Origin: Parvimonas micra
Lineage (GTDB): Bacteria > Bacillota > Clostridia > Tissierellales > Peptoniphilaceae
Reading direction: 5' to 3'
Assembly: GCF_037482165.1 (NCBI RefSeq)
Contig: NZ_CP148048.1
Location: forward strand, 496,001-560,000
Length of the DNA: 64,000 nt
Positions 53,827 to 62,728 of the stretch are shown here, piece by piece (positions within the stretch are counted from its first letter, which is position 1; each line of letters begins with the position of its first letter). The notes under the pieces were generated by a model. The model ran no database searches and was not told where the DNA came from. It worked only from the letters and a program-made list of their open reading frames with translations. The position numbers were made by a program, and so were the translations under genes.

Positions 53827-55815
53827 ATGGATAAAATGAAAGAAATTGTAGAAAAATTAAATCTTTGGGCATATAAGTATTACACTTTAGACGAACCTAT
53901 TGTAAGTGATGCTGAGTATGATAAACTCTATGATGAACTTCTTAAATTAGAAAAAGAAACAGGCGTAATTTTACCAAATTCTCCAACTCAAAGAGTAGGT
54001 GGAGAAGTTTTAGAAAAATTTGAAAAACATACACATTTAAGAGAGCTTTACAGTTTACAAAAGGCTCAAAGTTTTGAAGAACTTGAAGAGTTTCATAATA
54101 GATGTTTAAAACTTTTAAATGAATATAATTCTATAAATAATTCTAAAAAAACTTTGGAATATTATGTTGAATTTAAATTTGATGGACTTACAATTAATCT
54201 AACTTATGATAAAGGAATTTTAGTTTCTGCATCTACTAGAGGAAATGGAGTATATGGAGAAGAAGTTTTTGAACAAGTGAAGACAATAAAAAGTATTCCG
54301 CTTGAAATTGATTATAAAGGTTTAGTTGAAATTCAAGGAGAAGCCATTATGCCTCTCTCTGCTCTTGCAAAATATAACGAGACGGCAGAAGTACCTTTAA
54401 AAAATGCCAGAAATGCTGCAGCAGGAGCGATTAGAAATCTTGACCCTAAAAAGACAGCTAGTAGAAATTTAGATGCTTTTATTTACAATGTTGGCTTTAA
54501 GTCTGATGAGCAATTTAAAACTCAAGAAGAGATGATTTCATTTTTAAAAGAAAATAAATTTAAAGTAAATGAATATGAGAAAAAATGTCTTAATCTAAAA
54601 GAGATAAAAGATAAAATAAGAGAAATAGATGTTTTAAGAAAAAAAGTTGATTATTTGACAGATGGTGTTGTAATTAAAGTTAATGACTTTGAACTTAGAG
54701 AATTTTTTGGATATACTAATAAATTTCCTAGATTTGCAATAGCTTATAAATTTGAGGCGGAAGAATATAGTACAATTTTAAAAGAAGTTGTTTGGAATGT
54801 AGGTAGAACAGGAAAAGTTACTCCCACAGCTATTTTAGAACCAGTTGAAATAGGTGATGTAACTGTTCAAAGGGCAACTTTAAATAATTATGATGATATT
54901 TTAAGAAAAAAAGTAAAAATCAATTCAAGAGTTTTGATAAGACGTTCAAATGACGTTATCCCGGAAATTCTTGGAACAATGGATGAAGATAATGGAAATG
55001 AGATAGAAATTAAAATGCCAACACATTGTCCTTATTGTAATAGTGAATTGATTAGAGATGGAGTGCATTTTTTCTGTACAAATACTCTAGCATGTACACC
55101 ACAGCTAACTTCTTCACTTGTTCATTTTTCAAGTAAAAATGCAATGAACATTGAAGGACTAAGCGAAAAGACTATTGAATTATTATTTGATAAATTGGGA
55201 GTTGATAAGGTATATAAAATTTATGATTTAAAATATGATGAACTTATCACATTAGAAAAATTTAAAGATAAGAAAGTTAATAATTTATTAAACTCAATAG
55301 AGGAGAGTAAAAATGTAAATTTAGAAAACTTTATCTATGCACTTGGAATTAAAAATGTAGGGATTAAAACTGCAAAAGATTTAGCAAAAAAATATAAAAA
55401 TTTAGTTAATTTAAGAAAAGCAACTATTGAAGAATTGCTGCAGATTAATGATATTGGGGAAGTTGTTGCAAGTTCTATTTTTGAATTTTTTAATGATGAA
55501 TATAGCAAAGATGCTTTGGATAAATTACTTGAAAAAGGAATAGAAGTAATTCCTTATGAAGAAATTTCAAAAAGTGAATTTACTGATAAGAAAATAGTAA
55601 TAACAGGTACTTTTGAAAATTACAAAAGAAAAGATTTAGAAGATATTTTTTCTCAAAATGGTCTTATAGTTCAATCTGCTGTTGCAAAGTCTACTGACTT
55701 TTTAGTGGTAGGAGAAAAAGCTGGTTCAAAATTAAAAAAAGCACAAGAGCTTGGAATAGAAATTATAACTGAAGAAAATCTTGAAAGTTTTTTACAAAGT
55801 ATCAGTTTGGGATAA
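53827..55815 (+). CDS. ligA: NAD-dependent DNA ligase
   Basis: A 662-aa ligase that seals nicks with NAD+. The domain order is complete: N-terminal Ia domain, adenylation domain with the active lysine in EFKFDGLTINLTY, OB fold, four-cysteine zinc finger (CPYCNSELIRDGVHFFC and the following CT), helix-hairpin-helix repeats (ALGIKNVGIKTAKDLAKKY) and C-terminal BRCT (about residues 588-662). GAGGG lies ahead of the ATG. No anomalies; last gene of the pcrA-ligA unit. Confidence 0.96.
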   Translation: MDKMKEIVEKLNLWAYKYYTLDEPIVSDAEYDKLYDELLKLEKETGVILPNSPTQRVGGEVLEKFEKHTHLRELYSLQKAQSFEELEEFHNRCLKLLNEYNSINNSKKTLEYYVEFKFDGLTINLTYDKGILVSASTRGNGVYGEEVFEQVKTIKSIPLEIDYKGLVEIQGEAIMPLSALAKYNETAEVPLKNARNAAAGAIRNLDPKKTASRNLDAFIYNVGFKSDEQFKTQEEMISFLKENKFKVNEYEKKCLNLKEIKDKIREIDVLRKKVDYLTDGVVIKVNDFELREFFGYTNKFPRFAIAYKFEAEEYSTILKEVVWNVGRTGKVTPTAILEPVEIGDVTVQRATLNNYDDILRKKVKINSRVLIRRSNDVIPEILGTMDEDNGNEIEIKMPTHCPYCNSELIRDGVHFFCTNTLACTPQLTSSLVHFSSKNAMNIEGLSEKTIELLFDKLGVDKVYKIYDLKYDELITLEKFKDKKVNNLLNSIEESKNVNLENFIYALGIKNVGIKTAKDLAKKYKNLVNLRKATIEELLQINDIGEVVASSIFEFFNDEYSKDALDKLLEKGIEVIPYEEISKSEFTDKKIVITGTFENYKRKDLEDIFSQNGLIVQSAVAKSTDFLVVGEKAGSKLKKAQELGIEIITEENLESFLQSISLG

Positions 55816-55867
55816 TACCTTTAGTTTATTGATACGAAAAAATGTTTAACAAGATGTTTTTAAAGAC

Positions 55868-55896
55868 TTGCAAAGGCGATTGTTCTATGATATAAT
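55868..55896 (+). promoter_or_regulatory. Promoter of rpmB
   Basis: -35 TTGCAA (55868-55873), 17-base spacer, extended -10 TGATATAAT (55888-55896). Confidence 0.8.
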
Positions 55897-55935
55897 ACTA
55901 ATGTTAAATTTGAGTTTGTAAAAGGAGGTATGAAA

Positions 55936-56142
55936 ATGTCAAAAAGATGTGCAATTTGTGATAAAACAAAATTATTTGGAAATAAAGTAACTTTTTCACA
56001 TAGAAAGAGCAGTAGATCATGGGGAGCAAATATTAGAAAAGTAAGAGTTGTTGTTGACGGCTCTGTAAAGAGAATTAATGTTTGTACTACATGTTTGAAG
56101 AGTGGTTTTGTTGAAAGACCTTCATTTACTTCAGCTGAATAA
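55936..56142 (+). CDS. rpmB: 50S ribosomal protein L28, zinc-ribbon form
   Basis: A 68-aa large-subunit protein with the conserved GNKVTFSHRKSSRSWGANIR centre. Cysteines CAIC near the N terminus and CTTC near the C terminus mark the zinc-binding (C+) version. ATG 55936 is chosen; ATG 55930 is only one base from GGAGG (55924-55928). Own promoter and terminator. Confidence 0.95.
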   Translation: MSKRCAICDKTKLFGNKVTFSHRKSSRSWGANIRKVRVVVDGSVKRINVCTTCLKSGFVERPSFTSAE

Positions 56143-56158
56143 TTATAATGAAAATTTT

Positions 56159-56187
56159 TAGGAAGATTATTATCTTCCTATTTTTTT
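56159..56187 (+). terminator. Terminator after rpmB
   Basis: TAGGAAGAT (56159-56167), 4-base loop, ATCTTCCTA (56172-56180), then seven T. The following 56188-56355 is AT-rich without visible features. Confidence 0.88.
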
Positions 56188-56369
56188 GTTCAAATATTAA
56201 AAATTTTGTTTGAGAAATTTTATATTACAATAAATAACATATTTCTACAATTTATTGATATTATATTAAATGTAAAAATTCAAAAATTAAATAACAAAAA
56301 ATTTGACTAAATGCAAAAAATATTTTATACTTATATGAGTTAAATTATTAAGTTCAAGGTAGTGATTTT

Positions 56370-57590
56370 ATAAAAATAGCAGTTATTGGTGCAGGTGCAT
56401 CAGGTATTATGAGTGCGATATTTTCAAAAAATGAAAATACCGATGTGTTTTTGTTTGAAGGAAACGAAAAAATTGGTAAGAAAATTTATATTTCAGGAAA
56501 AGGAAGATGTAATATTACCAATTCAAAAGAAATTTACGAATTTTTTGATGAAGTAAATAGAAATAAAAATTTTTTATATAGTAGTTTGTATTCTTTTACT
56601 AATGAGGATATTTTAAGATTTTTTAACGAGAATGGCCTAAGAACTAAAGTTGAACGTGGGGGAAGAGTTTTTCCGGTTTCTGATAAATCAAGTGATGTTA
56701 TAAAGGTATTGGAAAAAGCATTAAATGTCAAAGGTGTTAAAATTATTTTAAATACTGAAATTGATGATGTAAAGATTATTGGGGATAAATTTAAATTAGT
56801 TTGTAACAAAGATTATGGTCTTTTTGATAAAGTTGTATTTGCTACAGGTGGTAAATCTTATCCTTTTACAGGTTCTAGAGGGAAAGGTCATGAAATTTTA
56901 AAGAGATTGGGTCATACAATAACTGATTTAAAAGCTGGACTTGTTGGAATTGATGTAAAAGAAAATATTAGGAAATATTCAGGAGTAAGTTTAAAATTTG
57001 TAGATTTTAATATATATGGTAAAGATAAAAAGCTTTTACATTCTGAGTTTGGAGAAATGATTTTTACTCATACAGGTTTTAGTGGGCCAATAGTTTTAAA
57101 ATCAAGCAAGTATTTTGATAATTCAAAAGATTTTGTTATTTCAATTGATTTAAAACCTAAACTTGATCAGCATACATTAGATCTTAGATTACTAAGAGAA
57201 TTTGATCAAAATAAGAATAAAAATTTAAAAAATGTTCTTTCTAATGTTTTAATAGGTTCTATGGTTGAACTTGTACTAGAAAAATCTGGAGTTAATGGAG
57301 AAATTCCAGTTAATCAGATTAATAAAGAAGATAGAAAAAAGCTTGTAGAAACTATAAAAAATTTAAAATTTAACTTTAAGAGCTTAAGACCATTAAGTGA
57401 GGCAATTATTACTATTGGGGGCGTTTCAGTTAAGGAGATTAATTCTTCTACTATGGAAAGTAAGCTTATAAAAAATTTATATATTGTAGGGGAACTATTA
57501 GATGTTGATGCAAATACAGGTGGATATAACTTAACTATTGCATTTTCTACTGGACATTTAGCTGGAGTTTCCTGTATAGAAGGAGAGTAA
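56370..57590 (+). CDS. BaiN/HI0933-like flavoprotein, apparent AUA start
   Basis: A flavoprotein of the HI0933 (YhiN/BaiN) family. The FAD-binding start KIAVIGAGASGIMSAIF lies upstream of the first ATG (56409), in the same frame. The only codon that could replace the family's initial Met is ATA 56370, ten bases after AAGG (56356-56359); the frame closes at TAA 56349, and no ATG, GTG or TTG lies between. With ATA the protein has 406 aa, the normal length; with ATG 56409 it would lose the GAGASG dinucleotide-binding loop. Other motifs: KIYISGKGRCNITN, VFATGGKSYPFTGSRG and the C-terminal VGELLDVDANTGGYNL. Physiological reaction uncertain. Confidence 0.8.
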   Translation: MKIAVIGAGASGIMSAIFSKNENTDVFLFEGNEKIGKKIYISGKGRCNITNSKEIYEFFDEVNRNKNFLYSSLYSFTNEDILRFFNENGLRTKVERGGRVFPVSDKSSDVIKVLEKALNVKGVKIILNTEIDDVKIIGDKFKLVCNKDYGLFDKVVFATGGKSYPFTGSRGKGHEILKRLGHTITDLKAGLVGIDVKENIRKYSGVSLKFVDFNIYGKDKKLLHSEFGEMIFTHTGFSGPIVLKSSKYFDNSKDFVISIDLKPKLDQHTLDLRLLREFDQNKNKNLKNVLSNVLIGSMVELVLEKSGVNGEIPVNQINKEDRKKLVETIKNLKFNFKSLRPLSEAIITIGGVSVKEINSSTMESKLIKNLYIVGELLDVDANTGGYNLTIAFSTGHLAGVSCIEGE

Positions 57591-57592
57591 TT

Positions 57593-58249
57593 ATGGATTA
57601 TATTATAGCAATAGATGGACCTTCAGGAGTTGGAAAAAGCACCATTGCAAAAAAACTTTCTAAAATTTTAAAGATTAATTATATAGATACAGGAGCAATG
57701 TACAGAGCGATTGCATTTAAACTAATTTCTAATAATATTCCTTTAGATAACCATAATAAAATAAAAGAAATTCTTGAAAATACTGATTTTACATATAAAG
57801 CTAATTGCCTTTATATGGATGGTGTAAAATTAGGAAAGGAAATTAGAACTGATGAGATTTCAAAAGGAGCATCACTAGTTTCAAGTTATGATTATGTTAG
57901 AAATCATTTGGTTTCACTTCAAAGAAAAATAGGATTGGAAGGAAGTTGTGTTCTTGATGGGAGAGATGTTGGAACTGTGATTTTCCCAAAGGCAGATTTT
58001 AAATTTTATTTAACTGCTTCTTCTAAAGAAAGGGCAAAAAGAAGATTTTTGCAAAGTGAAAGAAAAAAAGGTCTTAATTTGGAGCAAGTTAGGGAAAGTA
58101 TCGAAAAAAGAGATTTTGATGATATGAATAGAGAAGCATCTCCTTTGAAAAAGGCAAAAGATGCAATTGAAATAGATTCTACCGATAAGACTCTTAAGGA
58201 AACTATATTAGAGTTTTTATCCTATATTAGAGGAGAAAGTAATGTATAA
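57593..58249 (+). CDS. cmk: Cytidylate kinase
   Basis: A 218-aa kinase that phosphorylates CMP/dCMP. Walker A GPSGVGKSTIAKKL, the DTGAMYRAIAFK segment and LDGRDVGTVIFPKADFKFYL (in part) are the family hallmarks. GGAG precedes the ATG two bases after the flavoprotein stop. Its end overlaps plsC by eight bases. The order cmk-plsC-ispH-rpsA is typical of clostridia and supports all four calls. Confidence 0.95.
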   Translation: MDYIIAIDGPSGVGKSTIAKKLSKILKINYIDTGAMYRAIAFKLISNNIPLDNHNKIKEILENTDFTYKANCLYMDGVKLGKEIRTDEISKGASLVSSYDYVRNHLVSLQRKIGLEGSCVLDGRDVGTVIFPKADFKFYLTASSKERAKRRFLQSERKKGLNLEQVRESIEKRDFDDMNREASPLKKAKDAIEIDSTDKTLKETILEFLSYIRGESNV

Positions 58250-58832
58250 ATTTTTACTTAGGATAGTTTCTGTTCTTATAAAAATAATTTACAGAGTAAG
58301 AGTTAATGGAATTGAAAACTTTAAAGATGATGAGCCTATAATAATAAGTGCTAATCATATTCATATATTTGATCCTGTTATTCTTGCAACTTTAACAAAA
58401 AAACAAATATTTTTTCTTGCAAAAAAAGAACTTTTTGATAAAAAATTTTCGGCAAAATTCTTTTCAAAACTAGGAGTCATCCCTATAGACAGAGAAAATA
58501 CTGATTTAAAAGCAATAAAGTCTTGCTTTAGAGTTATAAGATCAGGAAATATGCTTGGAATTTTTCCAGAAGGTACAAGAGTTAAAACGATAGACATTAG
58601 TAATATGAAAAAAGGTGTAGCTTTAATTGCTTTGAAAAATAAAGTAAATATATTGCCTATTCATATTGAAGGAACTTATAAAATCTTTTCTAAAATAACT
58701 GTTGATATATATCCTATGATAGAAATTAGTGATTTTGAAAATATGGAAGATGCGGAGGCTATTGATAAATTAACAGAAGAACTATTTTATAAAATTTATC
58801 AAGGGAAAAATGGAGATTTATATAGCAAATAA
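58242..58832 (+). CDS. plsC: 1-acyl-sn-glycerol-3-phosphate acyltransferase
   Basis: A 196-aa membrane-bound acyltransferase that makes phosphatidic acid. It has the catalytic NHIHIFDP (NHx4D) motif, the GVIPIDREN block and the FPEGTR motif that binds the glycerol phosphate. AGGAG is followed by ATG 58242 inside the end of cmk. Its end overlaps ispH-rpsA by 23 bases. Confidence 0.92.
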   Translation: MYKFLLRIVSVLIKIIYRVRVNGIENFKDDEPIIISANHIHIFDPVILATLTKKQIFFLAKKELFDKKFSAKFFSKLGVIPIDRENTDLKAIKSCFRVIRSGNMLGIFPEGTRVKTIDISNMKKGVALIALKNKVNILPIHIEGTYKIFSKITVDIYPMIEISDFENMEDAEAIDKLTEELFYKIYQGKNGDLYSK

Positions 58833-60828
58833 TGCAGGTTTTTGTTTTGGAGTAAAGCGAGCTGTAAAATTAGCCGATAAAACTTTAAATGAAAATCAAA
58901 AAAATGAAAATGTGTATTCATATGGAGAATTAATTCATAACCCTCAAGTTGTAGAAAAGTTTGATGAAAAAGGACTTAAGGTTATTGATAATTATGAGAA
59001 TGAAAAAAAAGGAACAATAGTTTTACGTTCACACGGAATACATCCAAATATTAAGAAAAAAATGATAGAATATGGACATAAATGTATTGATTGTACTTGT
59101 CCAGTTTTATTAAATATATATAGAAAAATTGAAAAGAAGGTTGAAAATGGATATGAGATTATAATCATCGGAGATAAAAATCATCCAGAAATCAAAGCTA
59201 TGGTTGGTTATTGTGGTAATAAATTTTGTGTAATAAATACAAAAGAAGAAGCAGAAATGATAAAAAACAAAAAAAATTTATATATTATTTCACAAACGAC
59301 CAATTTAGTAGAGAAATTTTTTCAATTTTCTGATATAATAAAGGATAGGAATGAAAATGTTATAATTGAAAATACAATTTGTGATGCAACTTCAAAAAGA
59401 CAAAATTCTTGCGAAGAAATTTCTAAGAAAGTTGATTGTATGATAGTTATTGGGGGATACAGTAGCTCTAATACAAATAAACTTTATGATGTAGCCAAAA
59501 AGCATTGTAAAAATGTATATAGAATTGAAACATTTTTAGATTTACCATTGAAAGATATGGTAAAATATAAGAAAATAGGATTAACCGCCGGCGCTTCAAC
59601 TCCGGATTGGTTAATAGAGGAGGTAGTTGAAGGTATGGAAATTTTAAGCAAGGATGAATTTATGGAACAAATAGAAGGGAGTATTAAGAAAATTTATCCA
59701 AGAGACATAGTGAAAGGAACTATAATTTATGTCACTGAAACTGAAGTTATGGTTAACATTGGTTATAGAAGTGATGGGATTATAAAACTTGATGAGTTAT
59801 CTTCTGATGTTACTAAAAAGCCTAAAGACTTATTTCATGAAGGACAAGAAATTGACGTTTATGTAATTAAGCTTGATGATGGGGAAGGTAATGTTGTTTT
59901 ATCAACTAGAAGAGTAGAATCATTAAAAGATTGGCAAAATCTTGTTGAAAAATTCAATAATAAAGAGTTGGTAGAAGCAGAAGTAGTAAAAGAAGTTAAA
60001 GGAGGCCTATTAGCTACTGTTGATGGAATTAATGCTTTTATTCCTGCAAGTCATATTACAACTAGCTTCGTAAAAGATTTTACACCATATATTGGTCAAA
60101 AATTAGAATGTGCTATAATTAATCTTGATGAAAGAAAGAAAAAAGTTGTTCTTTCAAGAAGAGAAGTAGAAGAAAAAGAATTAAATGAAAAATTAGATTT
60201 AGCTTGGAGTAAATTGGCTGTTGGAGATGTTTTAACAGGAACAATTAGAAAGCTAACTGACTTTGGTGCATTTGTAAATTTAGGAGATGTTGATGGTTTA
60301 ATTCATGTTTCAGATATTTCTTGGAATAGAATTAAAAAACCTTCTGATATTTTAAATGTTGGAGATCAAGTAGAAGTTGTTATTTTAAAACTTAATAGAG
60401 AAAGAAATAGAATTTCATTAGGTTTAAAACAATTGACAAAGAAACCATTTGAATTATTCCTAGAAAATAATTCAGTTGGAGATGTTGTTACAGGAACTGT
60501 AATTAATTTAGTTGATTTTGGTGCATTTGTTAAATTAAAAGAAAATGTTGAAGGTTTAGTTCATATTTCTCAAATTTCTCATGATCACATTGAAAAGGCT
60601 TCAGATGTATTAAATATTGGTGATGAAGTACAAGTAAAAATTATAAATATTGATGAAGAAAACCAAAAAATATCTTTATCTATAAAAGAACTTCTTGAAA
60701 AACCAGTTGAAGAAACAGTTGAAGAAGAAAAAGAAGTAGTTGTTGAAGAAGAAAAAGAAGAAGAAGCAAAATTTGAAAATCAAGAATTGGATAATTCAAT
60801 TGGTGCATTACTTGATATAGAATTATAA
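58810..60828 (+). CDS. ispH-rpsA: IspH (HMB-PP reductase) fused to ribosomal protein S1
   Basis: A 672-aa fusion. Residues 1-280 are IspH, the iron-sulfur reductase for the last step of the MEP isoprenoid pathway, with the three cluster cysteines in NAGFCFGVKRAV, DCTCPVLLN and TICDATSKRQ. Residues about 295-630 hold four S1 RNA-binding domains, for example LTGTIRKLTDFGAFVNLGDV and VTGTVINLVDFGAFVKLKEN, followed by an acidic Glu-rich tail. This fusion is known from clostridia. The ATG at 58810 has AAGGG upstream. Expression is coupled to plsC by overlap. A terminator follows. Confidence 0.95.
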   Translation: MEIYIANNAGFCFGVKRAVKLADKTLNENQKNENVYSYGELIHNPQVVEKFDEKGLKVIDNYENEKKGTIVLRSHGIHPNIKKKMIEYGHKCIDCTCPVLLNIYRKIEKKVENGYEIIIIGDKNHPEIKAMVGYCGNKFCVINTKEEAEMIKNKKNLYIISQTTNLVEKFFQFSDIIKDRNENVIIENTICDATSKRQNSCEEISKKVDCMIVIGGYSSSNTNKLYDVAKKHCKNVYRIETFLDLPLKDMVKYKKIGLTAGASTPDWLIEEVVEGMEILSKDEFMEQIEGSIKKIYPRDIVKGTIIYVTETEVMVNIGYRSDGIIKLDELSSDVTKKPKDLFHEGQEIDVYVIKLDDGEGNVVLSTRRVESLKDWQNLVEKFNNKELVEAEVVKEVKGGLLATVDGINAFIPASHITTSFVKDFTPYIGQKLECAIINLDERKKKVVLSRREVEEKELNEKLDLAWSKLAVGDVLTGTIRKLTDFGAFVNLGDVDGLIHVSDISWNRIKKPSDILNVGDQVEVVILKLNRERNRISLGLKQLTKKPFELFLENNSVGDVVTGTVINLVDFGAFVKLKENVEGLVHISQISHDHIEKASDVLNIGDEVQVKIINIDEENQKISLSIKELLEKPVEETVEEEKEVVVEEEKEEEAKFENQELDNSIGALLDIEL

Positions 60829-60844
60829 AATTCAAAAATTTTAC

Positions 60845-60875
60845 AAAGCTGTCGAAAAAACGACAGCTTTTTTAT
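60845..60875 (+). terminator. Terminator after ispH-rpsA
   Basis: AAAGCTGTCG (60845-60854), A6 loop, CGACAGCTTT (60861-60870), then TTTT. Confidence 0.9.
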
Positions 60876-60929
60876 GTTTTCATTGAAATAATTTTCGTTA
60901 AGGTATATAATTTAACTGGAGTGATTTTT

Positions 60930-62294
60930 ATGAATGTAAAATTTTTTAATAAAAGTTCGGAAGAACGACGAAATATGATTCTGAGTGAAAAAGTTTTAAA
61001 GACAATTATTATTTTGACAATACCAATGTTTATGATGGGAATAGTACAAGCATTAATTCCAATTACTGATGGCTTATTTTTAAATAACAAATCCGGTTAT
61101 GTAATTGCAGGAGCTATTGGTTTTTCTCAATCCGTAATAGGTATTTTAAATGCATTTTCTCAAGGGCTCAGTGTTGCGGCGTCGGCAATAATAGGACAAT
61201 TATATGGGAAAGGCGATATTGAAAAAACCAAGCATAGTTCGGTTCAAATTTTGGTTTTATCTTTTGGTATAGGACTACTACTTTCGCCTCTCTGTTTAAT
61301 ATTATCTTATATAATATCAAGAGGGGTAAATGAAGAACTTTCAGTACATGTTTTTGAGTATCTTGGACTTTATTCTTTTGTTTTACCTTTTTTATTTATG
61401 GCAGCTATTTTTAATTCTATAAAAAATGGGACAGGACATCCTGAAGCACCATTTTTTCGTATGATAATTCTTTTGGTTTTTAAAATAGTTTTTAATACAA
61501 TATTTTTATCAATTTTAAATTTAGGAGTTTTTGGTGCAGTATCTGCATCTTTTATGTCTTACTTTTTGATTGGTATTTGGATGTACTATGATTTATTTAT
61601 AAAAAAATCAGATATGCAACTTTCTTTAAAAAATTTTAGATTCGATTTTGAATTTATAAAAAAAACAATGGCTTTGGCAATTCCCAGCATTTTATCATAT
61701 ATCTTAGTTTATATTGGATTCTTTTTAATTAATAAAGAAGTAGTAAAATATGGCTCTATTGCCCTTAATGCTTCTACCATTGCTTCTAATATAAATTCAA
61801 TTTATTTTGTTTTGCCTACAAGTGTTGGAACAACGGTTACTACAATGATTAGTATGAATATAGGAAATGGGAATTCCAAAAATGCAAAAAAAGTATTTTA
61901 TTATGGAATTTTGTTTTCTTTGATGATAGTATTTTCGATTATAATCATTTTTACACCTCTAAATCCTTATATTGTTGAGTTATTCCAAAAGAATCCGGAA
62001 ATTACAACAATAACTAATAAGGCGTTGACTATTTATATGTATTCTGTGATAGGATTTGGAATATTTACAGTTGAACAAGGAGTATTTATTGGTTTGGGAA
62101 GAACAAAAATGCCTTTGCTTACAGGAATAATGAGAGTTTGGTTACTTAGATATATTTTTATAATTTTTACTGAAAAGTATTTGGGAGTATATTCAATTTT
62201 CTGGGGAAATTTATTTTCAAATTGTATGGCTGCATTTATATTTTTCTTTTTTGTTATGAAAGTGAAATGGGAATCAGCTATTAAAGATTTATAA
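60930..62294 (+). CDS. MATE-family transporter (second)
   Basis: A 454-aa membrane protein with about 12 helices. The first half has LTIPMFMMGIVQALIPITDG and the pattern repeats in the second half (LAIPSILSYILVYIGFFLIN), as in MATE exporters. It is only distantly similar to the MATE protein at 43740-45134 (no long shared block by eye), so it is probably from a different subfamily. ATG 60930 has TGGAGTG upstream; a GTG at 60921 is less likely. Substrate unknown. Monocistronic, followed by the promoter of the next gene. Confidence 0.85.
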   Translation: MNVKFFNKSSEERRNMILSEKVLKTIIILTIPMFMMGIVQALIPITDGLFLNNKSGYVIAGAIGFSQSVIGILNAFSQGLSVAASAIIGQLYGKGDIEKTKHSSVQILVLSFGIGLLLSPLCLILSYIISRGVNEELSVHVFEYLGLYSFVLPFLFMAAIFNSIKNGTGHPEAPFFRMIILLVFKIVFNTIFLSILNLGVFGAVSASFMSYFLIGIWMYYDLFIKKSDMQLSLKNFRFDFEFIKKTMALAIPSILSYILVYIGFFLINKEVVKYGSIALNASTIASNINSIYFVLPTSVGTTVTTMISMNIGNGNSKNAKKVFYYGILFSLMIVFSIIIIFTPLNPYIVELFQKNPEITTITNKALTIYMYSVIGFGIFTVEQGVFIGLGRTKMPLLTGIMRVWLLRYIFIIFTEKYLGVYSIFWGNLFSNCMAAFIFFFFVMKVKWESAIKDL

Positions 62295-62299
62295 AAATC

Positions 62300-62328
62300 T
62301 TGATTTTTTTCTTAAAATTTGATATAGT
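62300..62328 (+). promoter_or_regulatory. Promoter of the Asp23-fakA unit
   Basis: -35 TTGATT (62300-62305), 17-base spacer, -10 TATAGT (62323-62328), about 37 bases before the ATG. Confidence 0.7.
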
Positions 62329-62365
62329 AGTCTATATACTTATGTATAAATTAGGAGGTTATTTT

Positions 62366-62719
62366 ATGGAATTTAATAATGAATTAGGTAAAGTTTCTAT
62401 TAATCCTACTGTGATTAAAACAATCGTAGCTAATGTGTTAAGAGAGAGTTATGGAGTTAGCGGATTGGCTAATGTTTCTCCTAAAGATGGAATCTATCAC
62501 CTTTTAGGATGGGATAATTCAGGTAAAGGTGTTCATGTTGTACTTAAAGAAGATACTATTTTCATAGATTTACATATTGTTATTCAATATGGAATTAAAA
62601 TTTCAACAGTTTGTGAGAATATAATAGAAAATATAAAATATAATGTTGAAAACTTGACAGGATTAACTGTGAAAAAAGTTAATATTAATGTTCATGGAAT
62701 AAAATTAGAAGGTAATTAG
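62366..62719 (+). CDS. Asp23/Gls24 family envelope-associated protein
   Basis: A 117-aa Asp23-family protein (the yloU position in Bacillus), with the pattern LGKVSINPTVIKTIVANVLRE at the start (in part) and VLKEDTIFIDLHIVIQYGIKI in the middle. Family members coat the inner membrane or respond to envelope stress. ATG 62366 has AGGAGG at 62353-62358; an earlier in-frame TTG at 62300 is the -35 box of the promoter. It is followed after nine bases by the DhaL/DegV-like kinase gene, the usual pair. Confidence 0.9.
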   Translation: MEFNNELGKVSINPTVIKTIVANVLRESYGVSGLANVSPKDGIYHLLGWDNSGKGVHVVLKEDTIFIDLHIVIQYGIKISTVCENIIENIKYNVENLTGLTVKKVNINVHGIKLEGN

Positions 62720-62728
62720 GAGGAAATT

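Noticed and set aside
62300-62365. Upstream TTG start for the Asp23-family gene
   Set aside because: The segment contains the -35 and -10 boxes; ATG 62366 follows AGGAGG.
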